Assembly: GCF_028275055.1 (NCBI RefSeq)
Contig: NZ_JAQCNJ010000006.1
Location: forward strand, 38,018-102,017
Direction: 5' to 3'
DNA: 64,000 nt
Source: Haloplanus sp.
GTDB lineage: Archaea > Halobacteriota > Halobacteria > Halobacteriales > Haloferacaceae
Positions 35,339-44,211 of this stretch are shown here, piece after piece. The notes below the pieces were generated by a model. The model ran no database searches and was not told where the DNA came from. It saw nothing but the letters and a program-made list of their open reading frames with translations. How positions within the stretch are numbered: the first letter of the stretch is position 1; every line of letters begins with the position of its first letter. The translations under genes and the position numbers were made by a program.

Positions 35339-37315
35339 TCAGTCCGCGCTGCCGGCGTCCGTGCCCGCGGTGTCGGCGAACTCCTTGCGCGTGTGTGGAA
35401 GCTTTCCGCCACTCACCAGCAGTTCACGTTCCCGCTCGTTGGCGTCTAGCCGCGCCGTCGTCTCCCACTCGCCGCCGATACGGACCGTGAACGCCTCCTG
35501 CCCGCTCCGAACCGCCTCGGCGGCGTCATCGACGATTTCGACGGTGTCGCCTTGCTCGATGCGCTCGTAGGCGTCCGCGTCGACCGACAACGGCAACAGC
35601 CCGAAGTTGATGAGATTCGCCTTGTGGATGCGGGCAAAGGACTGTGCGAGAACGCCGTGGACACCGAGATACATCGGACAGAGCGCGGCGTGTTCTCGGG
35701 AGGAGCCCTGTCCGTAGTTCTCGCCGGCGACGAGAAAGCCGCCGTCGGCCTCGGCGGCCCGACCGGCGAACGTCTCGTCGACTCGCTTGAGGGTGTACTC
35801 CGAGAGCTTCGGCACGTTCGATCGGTAGACCGACACCTCCTGTGTCGCCGGAATGATGTGGTCGGTGGTGATGTTGTCGGGCATCTTCAACAGTGCCGGC
35901 CCCGAGAGGTCGCTTCCCATCGGATTTTTCAATGGCACCTCGTCGATGTTCGGTCCCTTGACGAGGCCGGTGTCGACCGACTCGTCGGGCATGATGATGT
36001 CCGCCTCGCTGGTGCCGATGTAGGACTCGGGCATCTCGACGCCCGGCGCGTCGACGCCGAGGTCGGCGGCCAGATCCCGCGGGTCGGTGATCTCACCCGT
36101 CAGCGCCGTCGCGGCGGCCACCTCCGGCGAGCACAGGTAGACCGCGTCCTCCTCCATCCCCGACCGGCCCTCGAAGTTGCGGTTGAACGTCCGGACGCTC
36201 ACGGAGTCCGAGGCGGGGACGTGACCCGCACCGATACACGCCCCGCAGGTCGCCTCGGAGACGTTGACACCGGCCGCCATCAGTTCCGCGGTGTAGCCGT
36301 TCCGGGCCAGCATCTCCGAGGCCTGTTTTGACCCGGGGGCGATGATCGTCTCCGTCCGCCTCGCCGTCTCCCGGCCGTTGAGCAGTTTCGCAACCGGGAG
36401 GATGTCCTCGTACGCGCCGTTGGTACAGGAGCCGACGAGAACCTGATCGACGTTCTCGCCCGCCACCTCGCGGACCGGCACGACGTTGTCGGGCATCGAC
36501 GGACAGGCGATCAGTGGTTCGATCTCCGAGAGGTCGACGACCACCTCGTCGTCGTACTCCGCGTTCTCGTCGGGCGAGAGTTCGACGTAGTCTTCGCCGC
36601 GACCCAACCGTTCGAGAAACTCCTCGGTCCGCTCGTCGCTGGGGAAAATGGAGGTGGTCGCGCCGAGTTCCGTCCCCATGTTCGTGATGACGGTTCGCTC
36701 GTGTGCCGAGAGACTCCCGACGCCCGGTCCCGTGTACTCGAACACCTTGCCGACGCCGAACTTGACGGAGAACCGGCGCAGGAGTTCGAGAATCACGTCC
36801 TTGGCGGTCGACCACTCGGGGAGTTCACCCTCCAACCGGACGTTGACGACCTCCGGTACGTCGATGTAGTACGGTGCGCCACCCATCGCGGTAGCCACGT
36901 CGAGACCACCGGTGCCGATACCGAGACAGCCCAGACCGCCCGCTGTCGGGGTGTGTGAGTCCGCGCCGAGCAGGGTCTTTCCCGGCGCGGTGTAGTTTTC
37001 CTTGTGGACCTGGTGGAGAATGCCGGTCCCCGGCCGTGCAAAGTACGCGCCGTACGTGCCTGCCGCCGAGCGGAGAAAACGGTGGTCGTCGGACACCTTG
37101 AAATCGGGCTGGTAGGTCTGGTGGTCACAGTGCTGGCCGGCCACCTCGACCTGTACCTCGTCGAGACCTAAGGCCTCGAACTGGAGCCACGCCATCGTCC
37201 CTGTTAGGTCGTGGGCGATGGTCTGGTCCACCTCGATGCCGACCTCCTCGCCCGTCTCCACCGTCCCATCGACGCGGTGTGCCTCGAGTATCTTCTCCGT
37301 GAGCGTTTGTCCCAT
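35339..37315 (-). CDS. acn: Aconitate hydratase, copy 1
   Basis: The protein has 658 residues. 4Fe-4S ligands are provided by SCTNG and the pair in ATCGACIG. The active-site serine region is GENYGQGSSREHAA in the C-terminal swivel domain. It interconverts citrate and isocitrate in the TCA cycle. The copy at 40041-42017 has the same length and order and clear similarity throughout. Differences include GACIGAG here against GPCIGIG there. Whether one copy acts on another 2-methyl or homo-substrate is not decided by visible residues. Proteins of this size correspond to the archaeal single-chain form. Confidence 0.9.
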   Translation of the reverse strand: MGQTLTEKILEAHRVDGTVETGEEVGIEVDQTIAHDLTGTMAWLQFEALGLDEVQVEVAGQHCDHQTYQPDFKVSDDHRFLRSAAGTYGAYFARPGTGILHQVHKENYTAPGKTLLGADSHTPTAGGLGCLGIGTGGLDVATAMGGAPYYIDVPEVVNVRLEGELPEWSTAKDVILELLRRFSVKFGVGKVFEYTGPGVGSLSAHERTVITNMGTELGATTSIFPSDERTEEFLERLGRGEDYVELSPDENAEYDDEVVVDLSEIEPLIACPSMPDNVVPVREVAGENVDQVLVGSCTNGAYEDILPVAKLLNGRETARRTETIIAPGSKQASEMLARNGYTAELMAAGVNVSEATCGACIGAGHVPASDSVSVRTFNRNFEGRSGMEEDAVYLCSPEVAAATALTGEITDPRDLAADLGVDAPGVEMPESYIGTSEADIIMPDESVDTGLVKGPNIDEVPLKNPMGSDLSGPALLKMPDNITTDHIIPATQEVSVYRSNVPKLSEYTLKRVDETFAGRAAEADGGFLVAGENYGQGSSREHAALCPMYLGVHGVLAQSFARIHKANLINFGLLPLSVDADAYERIEQGDTVEIVDDAAEAVRSGQEAFTVRIGGEWETTARLDANERERELLVSGGKLPHTRKEFADTAGTDAGSAD

Positions 37316-37448
37316 AGGTAGTTGGGCTTGCGGACTCCGTCACATAATCGTTTTCACCGTCGCCCCCACAACATATCGATCGGAGTCTCCACCGATGCCT
37401 GTTATACCGGGCAGCCACCACTGAGTGTGCCCGCGCCCACCACAACCC

Positions 37449-37482
37449 CGACCCCGAGGATGGAAGCCCACGACCGGGGTCG
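37449..37482. repeat. Inverted repeat in the gap between Nudix and aconitase copy 1
   Basis: Arms CGACCCCG (37449-37456) and CGGGGTCG (37475-37482) pair perfectly around an 18-nt loop. The rest of the 287-nt gap (37316-37602) has a CACATAATCG box about 31 nt before the aconitase start. It could be a terminator of the upstream Nudix transcript or an operator; there is no T tract. Confidence 0.3.
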
Positions 37483-37602
37483 CCGTGGAGGCGGCCGTTG
37501 ACGATGGGACCGTCACGGCCAGCATACTGTCTATGTCGGCAAAACACCGCTACCACCCAAGCCGACCCGTTCGCCGGTCCACCTCTCCCACGTGGACGAC
37601 CC

Positions 37603-38154
37603 CTACAACAACCCCTCCTCGCGTGCCAACAACACGCCCTCGACGGTGGCGTCGTTCGTGGGAGCCCGCCGCGCGGCGTCGAGGGCGTCCTCGACGGGAA
37701 CGGCCCGCACCGAGAGAAACTCGTTGCTGTCGAGGTCCCGCTCCGCGGGGACTAACCCGTCGGCGAAAACGATACCGCGGCGGTGGCGTAACACGCCGGT
37801 CGCGGTCCAGAACTCCTGGAGTAACGCCGTCGACTCGGGGGTAAAACCCGTCTCCTCGCGGAGTTCGCGCGCCCCCGCGGTGGTGAACGATTCGCCGGTC
37901 TCGACGACGCCGGCCGGGAGTTCGAGTTGTGTCTCGCGGATCACCGGCCGATACTGTTCGACGAGAACGAGTTCGTCGTCGGTCCGGGCGACGACCACAA
38001 CGGCGGGTGGCAGTTCCGCCCAGTAGTAGCGCTTGGTCGACCCGTCCGGTTGTTCGACGAGGTCGTAGCCGCCGGTGTACCAGCCGCTCTCGTACTCGAC
38101 GACCGACTCGATCACCGGCCACTCGGTCGCGTCGTCCGACGGACGGTCACTCAC
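37603..38154 (-). CDS. Nudix hydrolase
   Basis: This 183-residue protein has an exact Nudix box, GVVETGESFTTAGA followed by RELREETGF, at about 80-102, plus the upstream AVVVVARTDDELVLVEQYRPV strand pair found in ADP-ribose pyrophosphatases. It should hydrolyse a nucleoside-diphosphate derivative using Mg2+. It ends the five-gene run rimI-DUF5810-DUF5809-DUF7979-Nudix that is flanked by the two aconitases. Its start overlaps the preceding gene by 8 nt. Confidence 0.88.
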   Translation of the reverse strand: MSDRPSDDATEWPVIESVVEYESGWYTGGYDLVEQPDGSTKRYYWAELPPAVVVVARTDDELVLVEQYRPVIRETQLELPAGVVETGESFTTAGARELREETGFTPESTALLQEFWTATGVLRHRRGIVFADGLVPAERDLDSNEFLSVRAVPVEDALDAARRAPTNDATVEGVLLAREEGLL

Positions 38155-38569
38155 CTTGCGTCACCTCGATCAGATACCGGTCGTCGCCGTCGACGACGAC
38201 GACGATGCCGCCGCCGCGACGGGCGTCGGGGTTTCGCGTGAACAACGCGTCCTCCTCGTCGAACGGCGAGTGGGCGAACGACTCCTTCAGTCCAAACGGG
38301 CCCTGCCGGTAGGGCTCGGAACGCCCCGTTTCGATGGCGGCCGTGAGGTAGGGGTAGCGGCGCTCGGAGAGGTCGGTGACGTTCACCGCCGGTCCCTCGC
38401 GCTCGGTCGGCGTCGCGGTCATGTAGTACGCATCGCCGCTCCCCAACAGCGAGGGGAGGGCACCGAGAGCGAGGAGGCACACACAGACGACGGCGAACCC
38501 GAGTATCGCGCGGCGCGTGATCGGTCGCACAAACGGATTTGACTCCCCCCGAGTAAACCCGTTTCGCAC
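38147..38569 (-). CDS. Membrane-anchored protein (DUF7979-like)
   Basis: This 140-residue protein has one N-terminal membrane helix (about 22-44, ILGFAVVCVCLLALGALPSLLG) after a basic ITRR stop-transfer. An extracellular domain follows, with ATPTEREGPAVNVTDLSERRYPYLTAA and GPFGLKESFAHSPFDE. I recall the latter pattern from haloarchaeal DUF7979, whose function is unknown. The gene lies 5 nt after DUF5809 and overlaps the Nudix gene. Confidence 0.65.
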   Translation of the reverse strand: MRNGFTRGESNPFVRPITRRAILGFAVVCVCLLALGALPSLLGSGDAYYMTATPTEREGPAVNVTDLSERRYPYLTAAIETGRSEPYRQGPFGLKESFAHSPFDEEDALFTRNPDARRGGGIVVVVDGDDRYLIEVTQGE

Positions 38570-38574
38570 CCCGG

Positions 38575-38994
38575 TTACAGGTGGTCGCGGTACAACCGCC
38601 CGAACGCCTGCCTGCGAACGGTTGCGACCGCCGCCTCACGCTCGTCCTGAAACGTAGCGGCGACGGCGGCATCCCCGAAGGGAGCGACGTGCCACCCGAC
38701 GCGGTCCACGTCCGAACTGCCGAGCACCGTCACGTCGACGCCGGCATCGTCGCGCCACGAGTCGAACGTCTCGTAAGTGGCGACCCGAGCCACGAGCAAC
38801 GAGGCGAAGATGGCGTCCCGGGCCGTCTCGACCACGTCGCTCGTCACCCGGTCGTGATACTCCTCCTTGCCGAAGTCCATCGCGGTCGCCGTCTCCCGAA
38901 CGGCGGTCTTGGCCGCCGGGCCCACCGACTCGTATGCCTCCCGGGCCGACTCGAGCGTCTCGGGTTCGAACACGCCCTCCCGTTCCACGTCCAT
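38575..38994 (-). CDS. DUF5809 family protein
   Basis: This 139-residue soluble acidic protein (FEPETLESAREAYESVGPAAKT, VTVLGSSDVDRVGWHVAPFG) matches the haloarchaeal DUF5809 family. No catalytic motif can be seen. It regularly follows DUF5810, as here, with 24 nt between them. Confidence 0.78.
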   Translation of the reverse strand: MDVEREGVFEPETLESAREAYESVGPAAKTAVRETATAMDFGKEEYHDRVTSDVVETARDAIFASLLVARVATYETFDSWRDDAGVDVTVLGSSDVDRVGWHVAPFGDAAVAATFQDEREAAVATVRRQAFGRLYRDHL

Positions 38995-39018
38995 ACGTTT
39001 CCTCCCGTGGGCGGCGGT

Positions 39019-39429
39019 TTACGCTTTTCTGTCGTTGTCTGTGTCGTCGTCACCGTCGCCACCCTCGTCCAACATCGCCCGGGTCATCTCCCGGGCTGTC
39101 GCGAGAGCGCTCCGGGCGTCCTTGTCGAGGGCCGCCGGGGCCCCACCGGCGCCCGCGCCGTCGACGGGTGGCCGATCGGCCTCGTGATGGTGATCGTGAT
39201 CGTCATCGTGGACCGTGTCCTCGAACACCGCCTCGTAGGTCGCCTCGTCGGCGTGGTCGGCGACGACGGGAGCGAGGTCCGCGGCGCCGGCCTCTGCCCA
39301 TCCGGGGACGTGGTCGTTGAGCCACGTCTCGTGGGCGTCGCCGTGGAGCATGGCGGTGAAAGCGAGGTGGTTCGCGAGATGCTCGGCGTCCTGCTGGGGC
39401 GTCTCACACACCGGGCACGCGTATTCCAT
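39019..39429 (-). CDS. DUF5810 family zinc-finger protein
   Basis: The ATG at 39429 gives 136 residues; upstream in-frame codons overlap rimI and give a basic sequence, so they are rejected. The N-terminal YACPVCETPQQDAEHLANHLAFTAMLHG has a CxxC...H...H pattern, a probable single zinc finger. The C-terminal part has the His/Asp run VHDDDHDHHHEAD that could bind metal, and a helix RSALATAREMTRAMLD. The family is DUF5810, of unknown function. Confidence 0.78.
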   Translation of the reverse strand: MEYACPVCETPQQDAEHLANHLAFTAMLHGDAHETWLNDHVPGWAEAGAADLAPVVADHADEATYEAVFEDTVHDDDHDHHHEADRPPVDGAGAGGAPAALDKDARSALATAREMTRAMLDEGGDGDDDTDNDRKA

Positions 39430-39476
39430 GGCTCGATGTAGGTGGTCCTGCCTGAAACGTCCGGCGACCGTCGGCG

Positions 39477-39959
39477 TTACCCGTCCTGCCAGTCGGAGAC
39501 GTGGAGCATCATCACGAGGGCATCCTCGCCGTCGCGGTAGTAGCCGGGAACCCGCCGCGTCGGCTGGAACCCCACGTCCCGGTACAGCGTCCGAGCGGTG
39601 TTGTTGCCCGCCCGAACCTCGAGTTTCACCAGATCCGCGCCCTCCACCGCGAGCGTCGTGAGCGACCGATACAGGAGAGAGCGCCCGATCCCCCGCCGCC
39701 GAGCCGACGGGGCCACCGCGAGGTCCTTGATGTGTCCCAACTCGCGGCCGAAATCCGGTGTCACGTCGCCGACAACGTAGCCGACCACGTCGCCGCTGCG
39801 GTCGGCGACCAGAAACCCCGGTTCGTCGACGAATCGGTCGAACGCGCCGTAGGGCCACGGCTGGGCGAACGACACCCGCTCGATGCGGACAACGTCGCCG
39901 AGGTCGCCCACCTCGGCGTCGCGGATGGTCACATCCGCCGGTTGCGTATGAACGGCCAC
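39477..39959 (-). CDS. rimI: Ribosomal-protein/N-alpha-acetyltransferase RimI
   Basis: This 160-residue GNAT acetyltransferase uses a GTG start at 39959. The acetyl-CoA loop is LAVAPSARRRGIGRSLLYRSL (Q/RxxGxG/A type), and the C-terminal NTARTLYRDVGFQPTRRVPGYY matches the RimI/Naa10-like signature. It acetylates protein N termini. It heads the five-gene run; aconitase copy 2 lies 81 nt upstream. Confidence 0.88.
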   Translation of the reverse strand: MAVHTQPADVTIRDAEVGDLGDVVRIERVSFAQPWPYGAFDRFVDEPGFLVADRSGDVVGYVVGDVTPDFGRELGHIKDLAVAPSARRRGIGRSLLYRSLTTLAVEGADLVKLEVRAGNNTARTLYRDVGFQPTRRVPGYYRDGEDALVMMLHVSDWQDG

Positions 39960-40040
39960 AGGTCGGTTATGGCGGTGGAACGCAAAAACTCTCGGGAGAA
40001 CGGGGATCCGATCATGCCACGACGGCCGCCGGCCGGCGCG

Positions 40041-42017
40041 TCAGTCGTCGGCTGGCGTCGCGCCGCCCGATTCCTCGTCGTACTGTTGTTTCGTGAGCGT
40101 GAGTTTGCCGCCGGCGGCGAGAATCTCCCGTTCCCGCTCCGAGGCGTCGAACGCTGCGGTCGCCTCCCAGTCGTCGTTGACGCGGACCGTGAACTCCTCT
40201 TGTCCGTTCTCGACGGCCGTGGCGACGTCGTCAACGACCTCAACGTGGTCGCCCTGTCCGATCCGGTCGTAGGTCTCCTCGTCGATGGTCAGTGGCAGCA
40301 GTCCGAAGTTGTAGAGGTTCGCCTTGTGGATGCGGGCGAAAGACCGGGCGAGAACGGCCTCGACACCGAGATACATCGGACACATCGCGGCGTGTTCACG
40401 CGAGGAGCCTTGCCCGTAGTTCTCGCCGGCGACGAGAACACCACTGTCGCTTTCCTTTGCGCGCTCGGCGAACGTGTCGTCGACCCGCGAGAGGGTGAAC
40501 TCGGAGAGACGGTCGATGTTCGACCGGAACTTGAGAATCTCCGACGTGGCCGGGATGATGTGGTCGGTGGTGATGTTGTCGCCCATCTTCAGCAGCGTCT
40601 CGCCGGCGATGTCGGCTCCCAGCGGGTCCTTCAGGGGCACGTCGCCGATGTTCGGTCCCTTGATGAGTTCGTCGTCGACGGACTCGTTGGGTTCGATGAT
40701 GTCGGCCTTCGAGCCGTCGTACCGGTCGGGCATCTCGACGCCCGGCGGTTCGAGATCGTCGAGTTCCGCCGCCAGATCACGCGGGTCGACGATTTCGCCG
40801 GCCAACGCCGCCGCCGCGGCCACCTGCGGCGAACAAAGGTAGACGGAGTCGTCCTCGATACCCGACCGGCCCTCGAAGTTGCGGTTGAACGTCCGCATCG
40901 ACACGGAGTCCGAGGCGGGGACGTGGCCGATGCCGATACACGGCCCACAGGTCGACTCGGAGACGTTGACACCGGCGGCCATCATTTCGGCGGTCCAGCC
41001 TTCGCGGGCGAGGAGTTCGCCGGCCTGCTTCGAGCCGGGGGCGACGATCATCTCGAGGTCCTTTTTGATCTCGCGGTTCTTGACCATCTTCGCCGCCGGA
41101 AGAATGTCGGCGTACCCACCGTTGGTACAGGAGCCGACGATGACCTGTTCGACGTCCTCGCCGGCAACCTCGCGGACGGGAACGATGTTGTCCGGCATCG
41201 ACGGACAGGCGACCAGCGGTTCGAGATCGGAGAGATCGACGACGATCTCGTCCGCGTACTCCGCGTCCTCGTCGGGCGAGAGGCCGACGTACTCGTCGCC
41301 ACGACCCTGCCGTTCGAGATACTCCTTTGTGTGGTCGTCGGTTGGGAAAATGGAGGTTGTCGCGCCGAGTTCCGTCCCCATGTTCGTGATGGTGGTCCGT
41401 TCGGGAACCGAGAGGCTCTCGACGCCCGGTCCCGTGTACTCGAACACCTTGTCGACACCACCTTTGACCGAGAGCCGGCGCAGGAGATCGAGGATCACGT
41501 CCTTTGCGCTCGCCCACTCGGGGAGTTCACCCTCCAACCGGACGTTGACGACGTGGGGCATCTCGACGAAGTAAGGCCCCCCACCCATGGCGACGGCGAC
41601 GTCGAGGCCGCCCGCGCCGATGGCGAGTTCGCCGAGACCGCCCGGGGTCGGCGTATGCGAGTCGGAGCCGAGCATCGTCTTCCCGGGTGCGGCGAAGTTC
41701 TCCTTGTGGACGTTGTGGCAGATCCCGTTGCCCGGACGGGAGAAGTACGCGCCGTAGGTGCCGGCAGCCGAGCGAAGAAAGCGGTGGTCGTCGGTGTTTT
41801 TGAAGTCGAACTGGTAGGTCTGGTGGTCGCAGTACTGCGCGGCGAGTTCTGTCTGGACCTCGTCGAGGTCGAGCGCCTCGAACTGGAGCCATACCATCGT
41901 CCCGGTCGTGTCCTGTGTGAGCACCTGATCGATCTCGATCCCGATTTCCTCGCCGGGTTCGAGTTCGCCTTCGACCAGATGATCGTCGAGTATTTTCTCC
42001 GTGAGCGTCTGTCCCAT
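40041..42017 (-). CDS. acn: Aconitate hydratase, copy 2
   Basis: The 658-residue paralogue of the protein at 35339-37315 has the same domain order. 4Fe-4S cysteines are in SCTNG and STCGPCIG (the usual CGPC form), and the active-site region is GENYGQGSSREHAAMCP. It has an independent TATA box about 30 nt before its ATG. Both copies look intact, so differential expression or substrate preference is more likely than decay. Its C-terminal region is acidic and ends GATPADD. Confidence 0.9.
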   Translation of the reverse strand: MGQTLTEKILDDHLVEGELEPGEEIGIEIDQVLTQDTTGTMVWLQFEALDLDEVQTELAAQYCDHQTYQFDFKNTDDHRFLRSAAGTYGAYFSRPGNGICHNVHKENFAAPGKTMLGSDSHTPTPGGLGELAIGAGGLDVAVAMGGGPYFVEMPHVVNVRLEGELPEWASAKDVILDLLRRLSVKGGVDKVFEYTGPGVESLSVPERTTITNMGTELGATTSIFPTDDHTKEYLERQGRGDEYVGLSPDEDAEYADEIVVDLSDLEPLVACPSMPDNIVPVREVAGEDVEQVIVGSCTNGGYADILPAAKMVKNREIKKDLEMIVAPGSKQAGELLAREGWTAEMMAAGVNVSESTCGPCIGIGHVPASDSVSMRTFNRNFEGRSGIEDDSVYLCSPQVAAAAALAGEIVDPRDLAAELDDLEPPGVEMPDRYDGSKADIIEPNESVDDELIKGPNIGDVPLKDPLGADIAGETLLKMGDNITTDHIIPATSEILKFRSNIDRLSEFTLSRVDDTFAERAKESDSGVLVAGENYGQGSSREHAAMCPMYLGVEAVLARSFARIHKANLYNFGLLPLTIDEETYDRIGQGDHVEVVDDVATAVENGQEEFTVRVNDDWEATAAFDASEREREILAAGGKLTLTKQQYDEESGGATPADD

Positions 42018-42042
42018 AACGTTCGAACATCCCTTGCCGACA

Positions 42043-42052
42043 GGTATAAATC
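42043..42052 (-). promoter_or_regulatory. TATA box for aconitase copy 2
   Basis: The minus strand reads GATTTATACC, centred about 30 nt before the ATG at 42017. Confidence 0.5.
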
Positions 42053-42184
42053 CCGCGCCTTTCAGGCGCGAAACCCCGATACAGCGGCCTCTATCGCGGT
42101 GTTTTCAGCGTCTGCGGCCCACTCGGTCCGACGGACCGCTCCCGGAATCGGCACGGTTTTCTCCGCCGTCGCCGTCCGGTTTGT

Positions 42185-42649
42185 ATGTTCCGTGCCGGGT
42201 CGTTTGTGGCCGCTCACACCACACCCATCGAGGCCGAACAGGTACAGCCAAACGGTGTCGACCTGACCGCCGACGAGATTTTCGAGACACGCGGTGGCCG
42301 CATCTCCCGTGACGGCAAACGGATCGGCGACCGAGAGGCCGTCGCCCCGGACGACGACGTCGGGGCGTACGTGCTCCCGACCGGCGGCTACATCCTCCGC
42401 TACGGTGAGACGATCCGGATCCCCGAGGACCACGTCGGCTTTGTTTATCCGCGGTCGTCGCTGCTGCGCAACGGTTGTATGCTCCACACCGCCGTCTGGG
42501 ACGCCGGCTACGAGGGCCGAGGCGAGGGTCTGCTCGTTGTCCACCGGGATATCGAAATCGAACCCGGTGCCCGGGTCGCGCAGTTGGTGCTCGCCGAGGC
42601 GACCCACGACGGCACCTACGACGGTAGTTATCAGGGCGAGCACCTCTAA
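42185..42649 (+). CDS. dut: Deoxyuridine triphosphatase (dUTPase/Dcd family)
   Basis: This 154-residue protein has YPRSSLLRNGCMLHTAVWDAGYEGRGEG, with the dUTPase motifs III-IV: a Ser-rich nucleotide loop and catalytic WDAGYEG. The archaeal dUTPase/dCTP deaminase family shares this fold; the sequence WDAGYEGRGEGLLV and the 154-residue size fit dUTPase. It removes dUTP and provides dUMP for thymidylate. The stop codon overlaps the following minus-strand gene end by 4 nt. Confidence 0.85.
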   Translation: MFRAGSFVAAHTTPIEAEQVQPNGVDLTADEIFETRGGRISRDGKRIGDREAVAPDDDVGAYVLPTGGYILRYGETIRIPEDHVGFVYPRSSLLRNGCMLHTAVWDAGYEGRGEGLLVVHRDIEIEPGARVAQLVLAEATHDGTYDGSYQGEHL

Positions 42650-43439
42650 GGACTGATCACGACGGCTCGCTCGCCGGTACCCCACGCGACAACGACCCGG
42701 GTCTCCTCGCCGGCGGGGGCCCTGATTCCCGGCCGTCCGCGGTGGCCGACACGCTCGCCCGCCGGCACCTCGACGGCGACGACGGTGTTCCCGTCCTCGA
42801 CCCGTGAGCCACTCACGTTCGCGTAGAACGTTCCGTCGCGGTCGCCCGTGTTCCGGACGATGAGGGTTACCTCCGGGTTTGTCTCGTCGGACACCGACAC
42901 CGTCTCGACCTCGAACCGCGCCCCCGTTCCCAGCGACCCGACCACCGACTCCGGCAACGCCCACACCGCCGACCTCTGCAGCCCACGAACCCACGCCACA
43001 CCCGCCGAGTCGGCAGCCGCCCGGTCGACGGGGATTCCGACCGGCCGTCCCCGCTCGGCGGGGTGGAACTCCGCCCGGAGCGGTGCCGATCCGCCATCGG
43101 CGGGAGTCCCGTCTGTCAGTACCCGGAACCGCGTGGGAGACTCGGCCCGGCACCGCCCTCGCTTTCGACGTTGACGACGACGAACTGGCGGGTGGCCGTC
43201 ATCCCCACCGGACTCGTATGCTGGTCGATCACGACGGCCGGCCGCAGACGGGGGTTACGGACGGTCACCGTCGGACCCGAGCGCGGGTTGTGGGGGTCGT
43301 TTACCGACCGTTCGACGGTGGGATACCGATCCGTGGAGCCGCTCTCGCCGCCGACACATCCCCCGAGGGCCGCGACCCCGGTTCCCAGAGCCGACAGTGC
43401 GGCGCGGCGCGTTCGCGGCGATGTGGCGAGCCGTCGCAT
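42646..43439 (-). pseudogene. Tat lipoprotein gene with an internal frameshift
   Basis: From the ATG at 43439 the protein begins MRRLATSPRTRRAALSALGT, then GVAALGGC, a twin-arginine signal and lipobox. It reads well to VVVNVESEGGAG and then runs out of frame to a stop at 43116. In another frame the same DNA continues as ESPTRFRVLTDGTPADGG, then through WALPESVVGSLGTGARFEVETV to GERAVVISP at 42646. The two parts are one protein; the total is one base short of a multiple of three, with the break near 43140-43155. The C-terminal part looks like an Ig/CARDB-like beta domain. It is either a real pseudogene or an assembly indel. Confidence 0.6.
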
Positions 43440-43701
43440 GAGTGTGACGCCTTGGCGGCCGAGATATAGGCCTTGTGACGGCTTGGGGGACACCGACCGT
43501 GTCTGGCTCCCGCTCCGCTTGCCGCATCGACTCCGCGGCAACGGAAAATCAAATGTGCCCGTTTTGCCGCGTGATCTCGATGTAACCCATCGGTGGCCGT
43601 CACGGTTTCCGATCAGATTTGAACGAACCCCGGCAGGGAGAAAGCCGAACCACGGTCGGTCCGCTCACTCGACGGTTCGCTCCGCTCACCGTCTCGTTTC
43701 A

Positions 43702-43812
43702 CGGGCCGGGAGGGAGTTGAACCCCCGACCGTCTGGTCACTTCCGCAACCTCCCGGTTGACCGGGCGGCCACGTTAAAAGCCAGACGCTCTGCCTATCTG
43801 AGCTACCGGCCC
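43702..43812 (-). tRNA. tRNA-Lys (anticodon TTT) with a 37-nt intron
   Basis: On the minus strand the acceptor stem is GGGCCGG with CCGGCCC and discriminator G. The D arm is GCTC..GAGC. The anticodon stem is TCTGG with CCAGA, interrupted after the loop CTTTTAA (anticodon TTT). The T arm has TTCAACT. Between loop and stem lie 37 extra bases with an inner hairpin CCCGG-TCAA-CCGGG, placed at the canonical 37/38 position of archaeal introns cut by the splicing endonuclease. The mature tRNA would be 74 nt without CCA. Confidence 0.88.
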
Positions 43813-43835
43813 TCAAACGTAGAACGTTGCGGGAG

Positions 43836-43843
43836 ATATAAAC
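43836..43843 (-). promoter_or_regulatory. TATA box for tRNA-Lys
   Basis: The minus strand reads GTTTATAT here, centred about 28 nt before the tRNA 5' end at 43812. Confidence 0.55.
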
Positions 43844-44211
43844 ACTTACGATGGCCGTTTCCCCGCCCCGACGAACTCCACGAACCGATTCCGAATCCAC
43901 CACCCCGGCTGCCGTCGGCGGACGATTCCGCCGGAACACCGACCCGGTGGCCCATACCGCATCGACGGTGTTGTGGTGTGAATCACGATGCCGTTGCGTG
44001 GATCCGACGTCGGACACACTCACCGGTGCGAATCGGGACGTGAACCGAACACCCGTACCCACGCCGGGGTTGGCTGACGCCCGTGGACCGGGGAACCGGG
44101 AGCGTGTGTTCCGACCGTGCGTTGACCTGAGCAGGGCCACGGCCAGCGATCAAGGGTCAGTGTGTCGCTCCGATTCAACCTCCACCGGCGAACGGCGGTC
44201 TCACAACCTGT
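43844..44211. other. Gap of about 370 nt without a recognised gene
   Basis: The open frame on the plus strand (43851-44342) runs over the end of the DUF7119 gene and gives a Thr/Arg/Pro-rich translation with no motif. No repeat or promoter of note is seen apart from the tRNA TATA box at its left edge. Confidence 0.4.

Noticed and set aside
35339..42017. The two aconitases as a transposon-like or integrated element with flanking repeats
   Set aside because: Both are full coding genes with separate promoters and no transposase or target-site duplication is seen. Paralogous duplication is the simpler reading.
39501..42266. A 921-codon open frame on the plus strand antisense to aconitase copy 2
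   Set aside because: It is a high-GC shadow of the minus-strand aconitase and rimI frames. Its translation is rich in Arg/Val/Glu without domains, and similar antisense frames cover most true genes here.
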